Origin: Chrysemys picta bellii
Lineage: Eukaryota; Chordata; Testudines; Emydidae
Length of the DNA stretch: 64,000 nucleotides
Assembly: GCF_011386835.1 (NCBI RefSeq)
Contig: NC_088797.1
Coordinates: 65,497,587-65,561,586 of the forward strand
Direction of reading: 5' to 3'
Part shown: positions 42,685 through 52,479 of the stretch, piece by piece
How positions within the stretch are numbered: position 1 is the first letter of the stretch
Layout of the letters: each line of letters begins with the position of its first letter
Made by a program: the position numbers and the translations under genes
Notes under the pieces: generated by a model
Told to the model about the DNA's origin: nothing
What the model saw: only the letters and a program-made list of their open reading frames with translations
The model's database searches: none

Positions 42685-43581
42685 ATGTCTAGTTGGCAGC
42701 TGGTATCAAGTGGAGTGCCCCAAGGGTTGGACCTGGGGCCGGTTTTGTTCAATATCTTCATTAATGATCTGGAGGATGGCATGGACTGCACCCTCAGCAA
42801 GTTTGCAGATGACACTAAACTGGGAGGAGTGGTAGATACGCTGGAGGGTAGGAATAGGATACAGAGAGACCTAAACAAATTAGAGGATTGGGCCAAAAGA
42901 AACCTGATGAGGTTCAACAAGGACAAGTGCAGAGTTCTGCACTTAGGATGGAAGAATCCCATGCACTGCTACAGACTAGGGACTGAATGGCTAGGCAGCA
43001 GTTCTAAAGAGAAGGACCTGCGGGTTACAGTGGATGAGAAGCTGGATATGAGACGACAGTGTGCCCTTGTTGCCAAGAAGGCTAACGGCATTTTGGGTTG
43101 TATAAGTAGGGGCATTGCCAGCAGATTGAAGGACGTGATCATTCCCCTCTATTCGACACTGGTGAGGCCTCATCTGGAGTACTGTGTCCAGTTTTGGGCC
43201 CCCCACTACAAGAAGGATGTGGAAAAATTGGAAAGAGTCCAACGGAGGGCAACAAAAATGATTAGGGGTCTGGAGCACATGACTTATGAGGAGAGGCTGA
43301 AGGAACTGGGATTGTTTAGTCTGCAGAAGAGAAGAATGAGGGGGGATTTGATAGCTGCTTTCAACTACCTGAAAGGGGGTTCCAAAGAGGATGGATCTAG
43401 ACTGTTCTCAGTGGTACCAGATGACAGAACAAGGAGTAATGGTCTCAAGTTGCAGTGGAGGAGGTTTAGGTTGGATATTAGGAAAATGTTTTTCACTGGA
43501 AGGGTGGTGAAGCACTGGAATGGGTTACCTAGGGTGATGGTGAAATCTCCTTCCTTAGAGGTTTTTAAAGTCAGGCTTTAA
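42685..43581 (+). pseudogene. CR1 RT C-terminal half, 298-codon open frame
   Basis: The frame opens at an ATG two bases beyond the LTR's GGCTC duplication, which is not the natural start. Residues 11-14 VPQG and 40-43 FADD are RT motifs; the next residue after VPQG is leucine where serine is usual. Further on come [41 protein letters not shown] and HWNGLPR, the conserved CR1 thumb/C-terminal region. No stop interrupts it, which marks a relatively young copy. Without the endonuclease and motif A it cannot act alone. Part of the 41788-43701 element. Confidence 0.85.
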
Positions 43582-43678
43582 AGTCAAGCCCTGGCTGGGA
43601 TGATTTAGTTGGGAATTGGTCCTGCTTTGAGCAGGGGGTTGGACTAGATGACCTCCTGAGGTCCCTTCCAACCCTGAT

Positions 43679-43701
43679 ATTCTATGATTCTATGATTCTA
43701 T
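43679..43701 (+). repeat. CR1 terminal octamer repeats (ATTCTATG)n
   Basis: Two and a half to three units of ATTCTATG, the hallmark 3' terminus of CR1. Confidence 0.9.
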
Positions 43702-44190
43702 TTCAGTAGGGCTACATCTGGAGTAAAGTGGTACCCAGCATGAGAACACACATTGCAGCGTGGCCCAAAGTGACTGCCTTCGGGCAAGCAATGCTAGATG
43801 AGAAGGGTGCAGTCAGATCCTGCTCTGCTTCCTTTAATTGCCTCGTGCCAGGGTTGGCAGAGGTTGGGGAACTCTGTACCCCTGCTGTGTTAAACAGAGT
43901 CTCATCCCATGTGAAATGTAGCAAGTGCATTAGATTGACTTGTCTGCAAGTTTGTGTCATTAACCCAAAATAATGTGTACACGCAGAGCTATGCCTTCTC
44001 TGGCTTAATGGCCTCTATGCCAGGGCCCTGGCTTTTGGAAACTGTCCTCATCTGCCAGCCAGTGTCCTATCCCATATTAAATAGGGAACATGGGGGTTTA
44101 AAATTCATAAGCACCTGAGTGGGCCGGGCTGTGCCTTGAAGACACTGGCTGTGCCAGAGGAGGGGGCCATGCAGTGGCCTGAACATGGCT
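43702..44190. other. Non-coding stretch, no gene recognised
   Basis: Two complementary ORFs of about 82 codons overlap each other and have no domain. The missing right part of the MITE cut by the CR1 was not found here. Confidence 0.4.
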
Positions 44191-44197
44191 AGACAGA

Positions 44198-44545
44198 GGG
44201 TATGTCATGGAGTGGCTGGCCCCTGTCACTGAAGTAGATCCAGCTCCTCTGTGCTGAAGCTGGTGCTCCCAGATGGGCCACTTAAAGGGGCGGGACTGCA
44301 CGTGGCTTATAAAGGGTCAGAGAGTGGTGCAGTGAGAACAGCACTGGATGGGAGTAGGACCAATTGGGAAAAGGAGCTGGCTGAGGGGGAGTGAGCCACA
44401 GAGCTGCAGGAGCAGTGGGACTACCAGAGTCCCCTGGGAGGAGAGGCAGGGAGAGCCAGAGATGTGAAGGATGAGCTGTGGACCTGTTTTTGTTAGTTTT
44501 ATTGTCCAACTTAGCCTCAGAGACTGTGGGCATGGCAGTGAGTCA
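44198..44545 (+). repeat. LTR-like segment with TATA box
   Basis: 'atgtcatggagtggctggcc' opens the region. CTTATAAAGGG (44307-44317) is a strong TATA-like box followed by a G/A-rich leader and 'gttagttttattgtcc' at the end. This recalls the promoter half of an LTR. No duplication or CA end was located. Confidence 0.35.
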
Positions 44546-47500
44546 TTTAGCAGCTGAGAAGAAGGCCTGCCTTATCATAGGGTGTATATGCATGGATGGA
44601 GAAGAGTAATAGCAGAGCCTCTCTGGGAACTAGCACAGTGCCTGGATTTCCCTACCCAGATTGAGGTCAGACCTTATGCAAGGCTGGAGGCTGCTTGTAC
44701 CTTCTCCTTTATCTGTGCATGCATGTTGAGCCAGTCATAACATTATCCTGCGTCTTAAAATATTTCACTTCCCATTTGCATGGTCCATGGATCTGTGTCT
44801 TTGCAAGAGGACTAAGTGAGGGAATGTACAGGTTTTGCAATGGACACAGCCTAAGGCACTGGAGAAGCACCCTTCTCCCAGATTTAAGATCCTGCACTGA
44901 AATAGCAGCATCACTTTAATGATCAGAAACCATGCTCTCATGGCCAGAATGAATGATACCACCTCAAAAGCCCAGGTGCTCTTATGATTCTAAACTAGTT
45001 ACTGCTGCCTGCCAGCCCACACATAAGTACCCTGTACAGCATTTTCCTATTTGTTAATGAGTGATTTCAATGTGCTGGGCAACTGACTGCATCTGCTCTG
45101 CAACCCACATAGGAAAAGATCGCAACAGCATTCAAGGCAGTCTCATCTGATGGGGCCATAAGCCCAGAGCTGCCTGCTGCACTGCTAACCTTGTCGCCTT
45201 TCCATGGAATGGTTCTCTGAAATCAGCCCCTCAGTTTGTTTACCCCACAGAATTAGCTCAGAGAGCAGCAGGACATTCTAATGCAATTGAAAACATGAAG
45301 GATCCTTCAAACCGGGGCCAGGGGAGGACTGTTTGTAACCTCACTGTGTGGCTCTTCTGCACTTGAGATGCTTTATACAAAGATCTTATCATATATAATC
45401 TGCTCGCCTCTAAGATTTATTCAGTTCAGGTGGCTTAAAGTAAGTAAAACTGTGTTCTCTGTACCTAATTCTTTTCCTTTTGTCTTCCTGTGCAAATACA
45501 AATAACTAATGGAGGCGAACAGTAAATTGCAGCGAGCAGTGGAAGTGCTAAATGGTAGCAACACTTAAAACATTGCTGAAATTCAAAAGAGCAGCTGTTA
45601 GACATTTAAACCTATCATTCTATTCTGCACATAGATCAAATTTACTTCATAGCACTGTCATAAAAATGTATGAGAATGTAAATGCTTGAGTGACCCATTA
45701 ATCTTTCAAGTAGTAAACATAAAATCTTCTTAACCCCGGTGATGATATAACCATACTTTATTTTGAATGAAGGCTTTATCATTGAAGTGAAGATGTTCTG
45801 TGTCTTTCTGTAGTATATAAATAAGAACAAATTAATATTAAAGTCTGATGTCTATGAAAAGTATATACCGTTATATTGATTGCAATATGAAGATATATGT
45901 AGTGAACTGAGCGACACTCAATTTCTGATGAGCACAGAAAAATCTAATAATAAATACAAAAATATGTAAGGTTATTTACTGAAAATAACCACCAGTAGTG
46001 GGATCATTATTATTTAACAACTATTCAATAATGACTGTTTGTTCTTACAAAACTGTCCAGAACACCTTTCTTTTTTGTGTCAAATTATGAACTGGTTTCT
46101 GAGTTGTCTTGGGAGAGTGGCGGAATTAAATATCAGAATGTTGGTCATTCAGTTCCACTTATAGGGCACAGTCCTATTGTCTTTATTCAGGCAAAACTCA
46201 CATTGCTATAGACAGGATATCTGATGGGATAAGGATTGTGGAAACATTTCTTTTTGGTCCAATTTTGGTTTGAGTGTATGGTGAAACGTTCTGCATTATT
46301 CTCTTATTCCCAAATTCCCAGTTTCTGTCATTTACCTTCCACTGCCCCTTGAAAGCCTCCTTTGAAAAACATTGTGTCATGTTAATTTATACTTTCTAAG
46401 GCAAGAAATGTAGCTGTCAATGGACAACCAATTCCCTTATTCTCATAGAGCCAAATTCAGCTTTGGTATAAACAGGAACAACTCCATTTGACTTCTGTGA
46501 AGTTGTCCAGTTGAAAGCAGTGCATCCATGGAGGTATAGAATTAGAAGTCAGAGTTGGAAAAGATCTATTAGCTCATCAGTTCTATCCTCTCATCCAATG
46601 CAGGATTGTTCCTGGCTGTCCATTGAGACGTCTCAAGCAATGGGGATTTTATAAAGGGACGAAATTCCCCACATATGAAATTAATTGGAACATGCCCAAA
46701 TAAACATGAGAAGAATTAAATTAATCTTTTTTTCAATGAGATTTGGAATTGTTAAAGACCATAGGGGAGTAAAGTCAACATCATTAAAAACAAATCAGTT
46801 AACCTAAACTAACACAGCTCATCTAGTCCACCTGTTTAACATTGGAGAAACCAACCTCCAATATAAACTGTCTCAGTATTGGCTAGTACATAGAGTAAAG
46901 GCCTTAATGATCAGTTGCAAAGCTGTACAAGTAAAGAAGCCAAGTCATAAGACAGTTGACAGGAGCAATAGGTTAGTAAATGGGATCAACTTAGGCTCAT
47001 GTGTTTTGAATGATCTGTACATGACTGGTGAAGAAAACAGACCAAAATATAATTCATGTTATGTACAGTATGTGATGATCCAGGATTTGACAGCTTTCTT
47101 CAGTTATAATACGGATAAATATTGAGTGCTTCATGACTTGGAGGGCATATGAACCCTAGCAAAACGGAATTTCAGGAAAAGAGAGTTTGTTTGTTTTTAT
47201 TTCACGGGACATTTCCAAATGTCAGATAACCTGATTTCAAGATAATTTAAGTTTGCCTGCACACACCCTTAATGCCCTTTTGTATCCTACTAATGTGTCA
47301 ATGCATGACCTGTTTAGGGGAGAAATGAAGGTGTACAGATTAGGTTACGTGCTGGGAGCAGGGGTTCTATATTTTAAACATCTCCCCAAAACTCAATGTT
47401 TTTAACTTCATTTTTAAATAGATAACAAATATTAATTTTAATACAGCCCGAAGACTGCCTGCAGAATGGGGTGCAGTCCAAGTTGCAGATGTACAGTATT

Positions 47501-48309
47501 AGGAACTTGTACTCATGCCTGGAGACCTGACTGTTGCATAGCCCTTCTGAGTTCAATGGGAACTAGTCACATGAGGGAGTTTGCTGGATAAAGCCCAAAG
47601 ATAGTAGAACATCCTGCTAATAAGTAGTGTGACTGGCTGAACATCCTACCCCCAGTCCTGCAATGAACTCTACACAGGAGCTCTGCACTGAGACCTCAGC
47701 ATAGGATTAGGACCTAGTTTGCCAAGGACTAGGCCTCATAAGATCTGTATTTGGCATAAGTTAGTACTGCTTAAGTGTTTAAAATCTTGCCTTGCCTGCA
47801 GAGCTAGTATTTTCGTTGAAAACAAAGCTGGATCTAAGACCACAGCCGGAGTTTTGTTTTATCTTGTGAGAGCTCCATTAAAATTCTTGGTATTGTTCCA
47901 AAGAGATCCGTAGGCTCTAACTGGTAATATTGTGATCACCAAGTAAAAGCAAAGAATGGTGATTGAGGGTATCAAAATAGATCTGCTCTAATGAACCTTA
48001 GCAAGTAGGGTCACATTAATAAATGGTAGTTCTGTGTGAAATGTTTGTATTAAGGCTTAGACACACTGCAATGGAGACATACAGGTTCAAGACCTAATGC
48101 TTCCAAGAGCCTCAGCCTATTTTCATGAATGCTCATGTAACCTTTCATAATAGACCTCCTTGATGAGCATTTATTAGAGATGGGTGAATACTAGTGTGTT
48201 GCAAGATATTGGGGTATCTCAAGGAACATTTCTCTTTAACAAGATCAAAAGGAGAACTTTAGCTAAACAAAAAAACCCATGATGCATTGGAAAGAGTCCC
48301 CTGAGTTAA
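44546..48309. other. Non-coding AT-rich stretch with one CR1 fragment
   Basis: No gene recognised. An antisense CR1-like 3' piece is listed separately at 46536-46645. A degraded ancient repeat ('cccagtcctgcaatgaactc') lies at about 47650-47735. The rest (45400-46100 in particular) is AT-rich and unique. Confidence 0.45.
46536..46645 (-). repeat. CR1-like 3'-end fragment, antisense
   Basis: 'tatagaattagaagtcagag', 'ttggaaaagatctattagct' and 'caatgcaggattgttcctgg' are diverged antisense CR1 3' UTR phrases, as at 37458-37525. Confidence 0.5.
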
Positions 48310-48390
48310 TATGGGTTTTCAGAGTAGCAGCCGTGTTAGTCTGTATCCGCAAAAAGAAGAACAGGAGGACTTGTGGCACCTTAGAGACTA

Positions 48391-48447
48391 ACAAATTTAT
48401 TAGAGCATAAGCTTTCGTGGACTACAGCCCACTTCTTCGGATGCATC
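48391..48447 (-). ncRNA. Hammerhead-ribozyme-like motif, minus-strand arm
   Basis: Exact inverted copy of the plus-strand motif, read on the minus strand; it shares the palindrome centre. A transcript across the whole element would more likely fold into one 93-bp hairpin than into two ribozymes. Confidence 0.4.
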
Positions 48448-48496
48448 CGAAGAAGTGGGCTGTAGTCCACGAAAGCTTATGCTCTAATAAATTTGT
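48440..48496 (+). ncRNA. Hammerhead-ribozyme-like motif, plus-strand arm
   Basis: In order: CCGAAGA (48447-48453; canonical CUGANGA with U4 changed to C), an A, stem II GTGGGC/GTCCAC with a TGTA loop (48455-48470, one G-U pair), GAAA (48471-48474), a 2-bp stem III GC/GC with a TTAT loop (48475-48482), then TC (48483-48484) where cleavage would occur. The tiny stem III resembles the minimal hammerheads reported in Penelope-like elements. The U4 change and the extra A before stem II make self-cleavage of this copy doubtful. Confidence 0.4.
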
Positions 48497-48547
48497 TAGT
48501 CTCTAAGGTGCCACAAGTCCTCCTGTTCTTCTTTTTATGGGTTTTCA

Positions 48548-51500
48548 CTGTCCCTCCAGCAGTGCCCGAGTTCTACGGGCAGAAAGCTCTGTGGCTGTTC
48601 ACATCAGCACACTACACACATGCAAGTGCGCACACAGTGACCCAAATCCCTCAACAAAAGAATTAAGAGCTACTCCCTGCATTCAGAAATTGATCCTTTT
48701 ACTAACATGATGACAATAGACCAGCTAAATCATTGTCTACTTTGAATATAAACACACACCTTTTCAAGTCCTACTACAATTCCAGTTAAACTCGCCTGTG
48801 ACAAAATTGCCATTCACTTACTAGATTACATGTCCCAGAACACCAAATCTAGGGTTGGCGGTCACACCCTGTTGCTAGGTGTATACGCTCTATGCTAGGC
48901 AGTGCTCCATGACAGGAAGCTCATGCTGCAAGATGGACACCTAGTGCAGGTAACTGTGCATGAGTTCTCTCAGAAAATTCTGTCACATAATCACACAAGT
49001 GATTAAAACAACACTATAAGGTACCTGTTTTGAGCATCAATATATAGTTTGGGTTACTTCATAAGGTACCTAAAGGACCTATTCAATATTTACTTCTCCT
49101 AAAGATAACTCCTGAAATATCTTCTTTGAAACTCAAACAGCCATAGAAATATAGGTTTTTCTTGCATCTCTGTCCATCCCCACTATATTGCCAGTCTCTA
49201 GATAAGACCTGTGTGTTTTAGGATTACCCTATATCACACCAAAGCAAAAGAAATTAACTGTTCAAGAAGAAGGAAAGGAAAAGCACAAAAACAAGCCAAC
49301 CCCATACACACTCACACATATTAGCAGCAACCTCTTTTGTCTCATGCCTTTCTACTAGTCCATCTAGGCAGTTATTGAATGTATTGATTATAGCCACCCT
49401 TAAATCCCTAATAAATATTGCACAGCTAATTAGAGGCTCCCGTGCCCCACTCCTGAATAGTAATTCAATCTTTTAAATCTACTTCATTTTCATTGTATTT
49501 GGTTGACTTTTGTATTCTTTCCACAGTTATAGCAGCCAATGAATTTTCTGTCAGGAAAACAGAAACAGAAAATAGAAGCAGAATATTTTAATCAGTTATT
49601 GGAGAATGTTGGCTGAAAATAAAATATAAATCTGAAAACATGAGAATTGAGAACCAGGTTTCTGGTGTGAAAAGTTATGCTTGTCCACTCAAAGGGCAAA
49701 AGCATATCTTGTGTCCAATTCAAACTACCCAAACACAGCTCAAACTTTTGAATATAGAATGTTGCAAACAAGCTATCCATAGACCAATAATTCTTCAGAG
49801 AAAGTACTTAGTGGGGAAAAAATTGCATTACAAGTAAATTAGAGAAAATCACTATCTGCCAGTGGGCCATTTGCTAGAATAAAAAGAGGTGAAAAGTATT
49901 GAATAAGTTATTCGTTGTGAATTATTTGCTCATTACGAATTGAGCCCCCTGTTCTTCTCATGAATGTGAGCCACACACAATTTCGCTCTCACTACGTAGT
50001 TTATTAGTATTCAGTTTTGTTTGAATCATCTCATACACTATTTCTCCTAATATGCCAGCCCTCCTCAACAGCTGAAACAACTATGTCTATAAAGATTACT
50101 CACAGTCGAACATTTGCAACTTTTTAGGTGGCAGAGAAGTGAAGTTACTATAAAAATAGTAGCTGGAGGTCAAAATTGCACTACATTAAATGCTGCAAAA
50201 TTCAGAAATGTCAGATACAAGACTAGGAAATTACAGGGACTTAGACTATAAGGTAAACAGAGGCTGCTAACCAGCATCTTAAAGCCTCAGAACCCTGACT
50301 AGTTAGATAGCAGCAAACTGTTTTCCTCTAACTTGCTATTGGGAATGCATTTTTAAGTAATCTTTCCCATGCTTATTTGTGTACATCATTTTTTGGGCTA
50401 CAGCAAGCATGCACAGATAAATATATCCTTCTCCAAACTTAAAAAGAGAGAATAAGAACATGAGGTACACTTCTGTGCATATTAGAGAGTGTCCCAAGAT
50501 GAGTGCAGTGGGGAAGGAGGTAATGTTCCGCTTTGTTCAGAAGCCATATACAGAGCTGAACACTGAGTTTCCCATCCTTACTGCTTACAAATTGTGGTTG
50601 AAATTTTCAAAGCTGACATAAGGATTTAGCTACACAACTGTTAGGATGAGATTTTCAATGACTGCAACTAAAAGGTAATTTTTGCTCAGTAGCACCAAAT
50701 GTAGAGCACTGGTATGTTGGAAATATTAATACTAGAGAGGGGTATTATCAAGAACTTCCAAATATCATTGACATGGCTTTAAGGAGGCAGCATTTCAGTG
50801 TGTTGTATGTTGACTGAGATAATTCAGTAGGTTGCTGCCAGACTTGCCTTGATCAGGATCTCCTGAGGAAAATTCATGCTAGATAATGAGAACTTCAGAT
50901 CAGAAGCTCTTTCACAGATGGTGAAATTCTCCTCTGATCAGAGGGCCAGCACAAAGTGTCCTGTTTAAGTCCTTGTGCTGCCTCCCTGACCAGAGGTGAA
51001 TTTCACCCAAATGCACAAAACCTAATATTTATGGAGAGGGTCTCACACCGCAAAATGTGGATCTGGATCCAGATTCTGAACACCCTGAAGCATGAAAAGG
51101 AACAAGAAGTCCAACTGGAAGTTCTAATTCAGCTCACTTCTAGTATTTTTAGAGTCTGAGTCTCTGCTGTTCTGAGAGCATCGGACAGAGTGCTGAGACT
51201 TTAATTTGCAAGAAAGTCACTTTGTCTCTTGCAAGATCAAACCATTACTTTGGTAGTGAAAATCCCTTTTTACTTGCCTCTGTTTGTTCTATTTTGGGGG
51301 GCTTGGCAGAAAGATGTGGTTTGTATCAGCTTGGGGAATGGAGATATACTGAGAACAATACAGTTACAATAGGACCCACTTCTCCCCATTCCCTTTGCTC
51401 AGCTTAGTGCCCTTTGCTCAGTGGCACTAACCCTATGAAGTCACTGCAAAATCTCTCTCTGCAGGGGAGGAGGGTGCAGGGTGGTGGAGAGGCTCCTTGT

Positions 51501-51563
51501 GCACTCAGGCAGATGTCAGTCACAATCTGGTCCACACACTTAGCAAACACACTTATAAACTAT
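48548..51563. other. Non-coding AT-rich stretch, no gene recognised
   Basis: Short ORFs without domains. At 50590-50720 'gaaattttcaaagctgac' and 'gagattttcaatgactg' suggest fragments of the GATTTTCAAAG-ended ancient repeats seen at 13152. Confidence 0.45.
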
Positions 51564-51690
51564 GACCCTTATCCTGCAAATGGCTCCGTGTGGGCAGAAC
51601 CTGGCTTCCGTGTGGAGCCCCATCAACTTCAGAGGGGGTCCCTGCAGACACAGGATTTGCCCACATGTAACTACTTGCAGGATTGGGGCC
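51564..51690. repeat. Ancient inverted-repeat element (ATCCTGCAAATGGCTCC ends)
   Basis: 'cccttatcctgcaaatggct' at the left faces 'ctacttgcaggattggggcc' at the right. 'gtgtggagccccatcaactt' and 'cagagggggtccctgc' sit in the middle. The 111-codon frame across it is not credited. Confidence 0.55.
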
Positions 51691-52193
51691 TATGTCTGAA
51701 TCCTTTCCTCACCCACAGAAATGCAGCCCACTGCAAGCCAGCTCTTTAATTGCTCATAGTTGCACTACAGAACCATTTTGGACAGCAAATGAAAAATTCC
51801 TTATCCAACTGGCAATAAAGGGAGAATTTTAAGTAAATAGAACGTAATTTCCCCAAACCGGAACTTGTCCAAGACATTGGAGCTAACACCTCTTGCAAAA
51901 GCACAATGGAATTCAGTGACCCTAGTAATCAGAACTTCAGTTTCATATCTTAGTCAAAAGACGGCACTTCCTCTGGAAATAGGGCATGGTTTTTCATACT
52001 GCTTGAGAGGGAAAGAGTACCACCAAATAAATAACTTCAGCTACATCCTGGATTTTCCTTGGAAGTGTCCCAATCAAATATACTAACCATCTAACCCTGC
52101 TTAGCTTGTAATAGCTCAGGGTAGTCTGACTACTCTTTGGGGTGGTGTTCTCCTCTATGGAGGTAGCATGCCTTAGAGATTTCTTAGGGCAGG
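51691..52193. other. Non-coding stretch, no gene recognised
   Basis: No repeat or domain recognised between the ancient repeat and the MITE. Confidence 0.4.
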
Positions 52194-52196
52194 TCT

Positions 52197-52476
52197 TCAC
52201 TACGGGGGGAGGGGGGGTCGATTTAAGATACGCAAATTCAGCTACGCGAATAGCGTAGCTGAATTCAACGTATCGGAGCCGACTTATCCCGCTGTGAGGA
52301 CGGCGGCAAAATCGACCTCCACGGCTCCCCATCGACGGCGCTTACTCCTACCTCCGCTGGTGGAGTAAGCGTGTCGATTCGGGGATCGATTGTCGCGTCC
52401 CAACGAGACGTGATAATTCGATCCCCGAGAGATCGATTTCTACCCGCCGATTCAGGTGGGTAGTGTAGACCTAGCC
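52197..52476. mobile_element. PIF/Harbinger-like MITE, 280 bp, TSD TTA
   Basis: The ends are GGGCAGGTCTTCACTAC and, inverted, GGCTAGGTCTACACTAC. TTA occurs at 52194-52196 and 52477-52479, as for TWA-targeting Harbinger transposases. Like the copy at 8982, it consists of consecutive hairpins: an 'attcagctacgcgaatag' hairpin near 52238-52266, a 'gcttactcc...ggagtaagc' hairpin near 52341-52371, and a GGGGATCGAT/ATTCGATCCCC pair near 52381-52426. It is CpG-rich compared with its flanks. It carries no transposase gene. Confidence 0.85.
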
Positions 52477-52479
52477 TTA

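Larger units (their letters stand above)
41788..43701 (+). mobile_element. CR1 LINE, 5'-truncated, split by a solo LTR
   Basis: It starts within the RT ('ccttctatgaggagataact' at about 41818) and ends with the diagnostic CR1 tail of ATTCTATG repeats (43679-43701). The element is interrupted at 42021-42678 by an LTR. It belongs to a CR1 subfamily different from the one at 19-23 kb. An extra A in 'agcaaaagcttttgat' (about 41886) shifts the frame in RT motif A (CDFSKAFD), whose aspartate is kept. The 3' part is well preserved, so this is the youngest-looking LINE of the window. Confidence 0.9.
48310..48547. mobile_element. Palindromic element, putatively Penelope-related, 12-bp TSD
   Basis: TATGGGTTTTCA is repeated at 48310-48321 and 48536-48547. 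Between them lie a 29-base unpaired left segment (48322-48350, 'gagtagcagccgtgttagtc...') and a perfect palindrome, 48351-48536, whose two 93-bp arms are identical in inverse orientation with no spacer (centre ATG|CAT at 48443/48444). Each arm contains a hammerhead-like core. Head-to-head partial copies and variable-length duplications are typical of Penelope-like retroelements, hence the tentative class; a palindromic DNA element is the alternative. No ORF is present. Confidence 0.7.

Noticed and set aside
42128..42692. ORFs of 87-140 codons within the solo LTR
   Set aside because: They lie wholly in LTR sequence, with no gag or pol motif.
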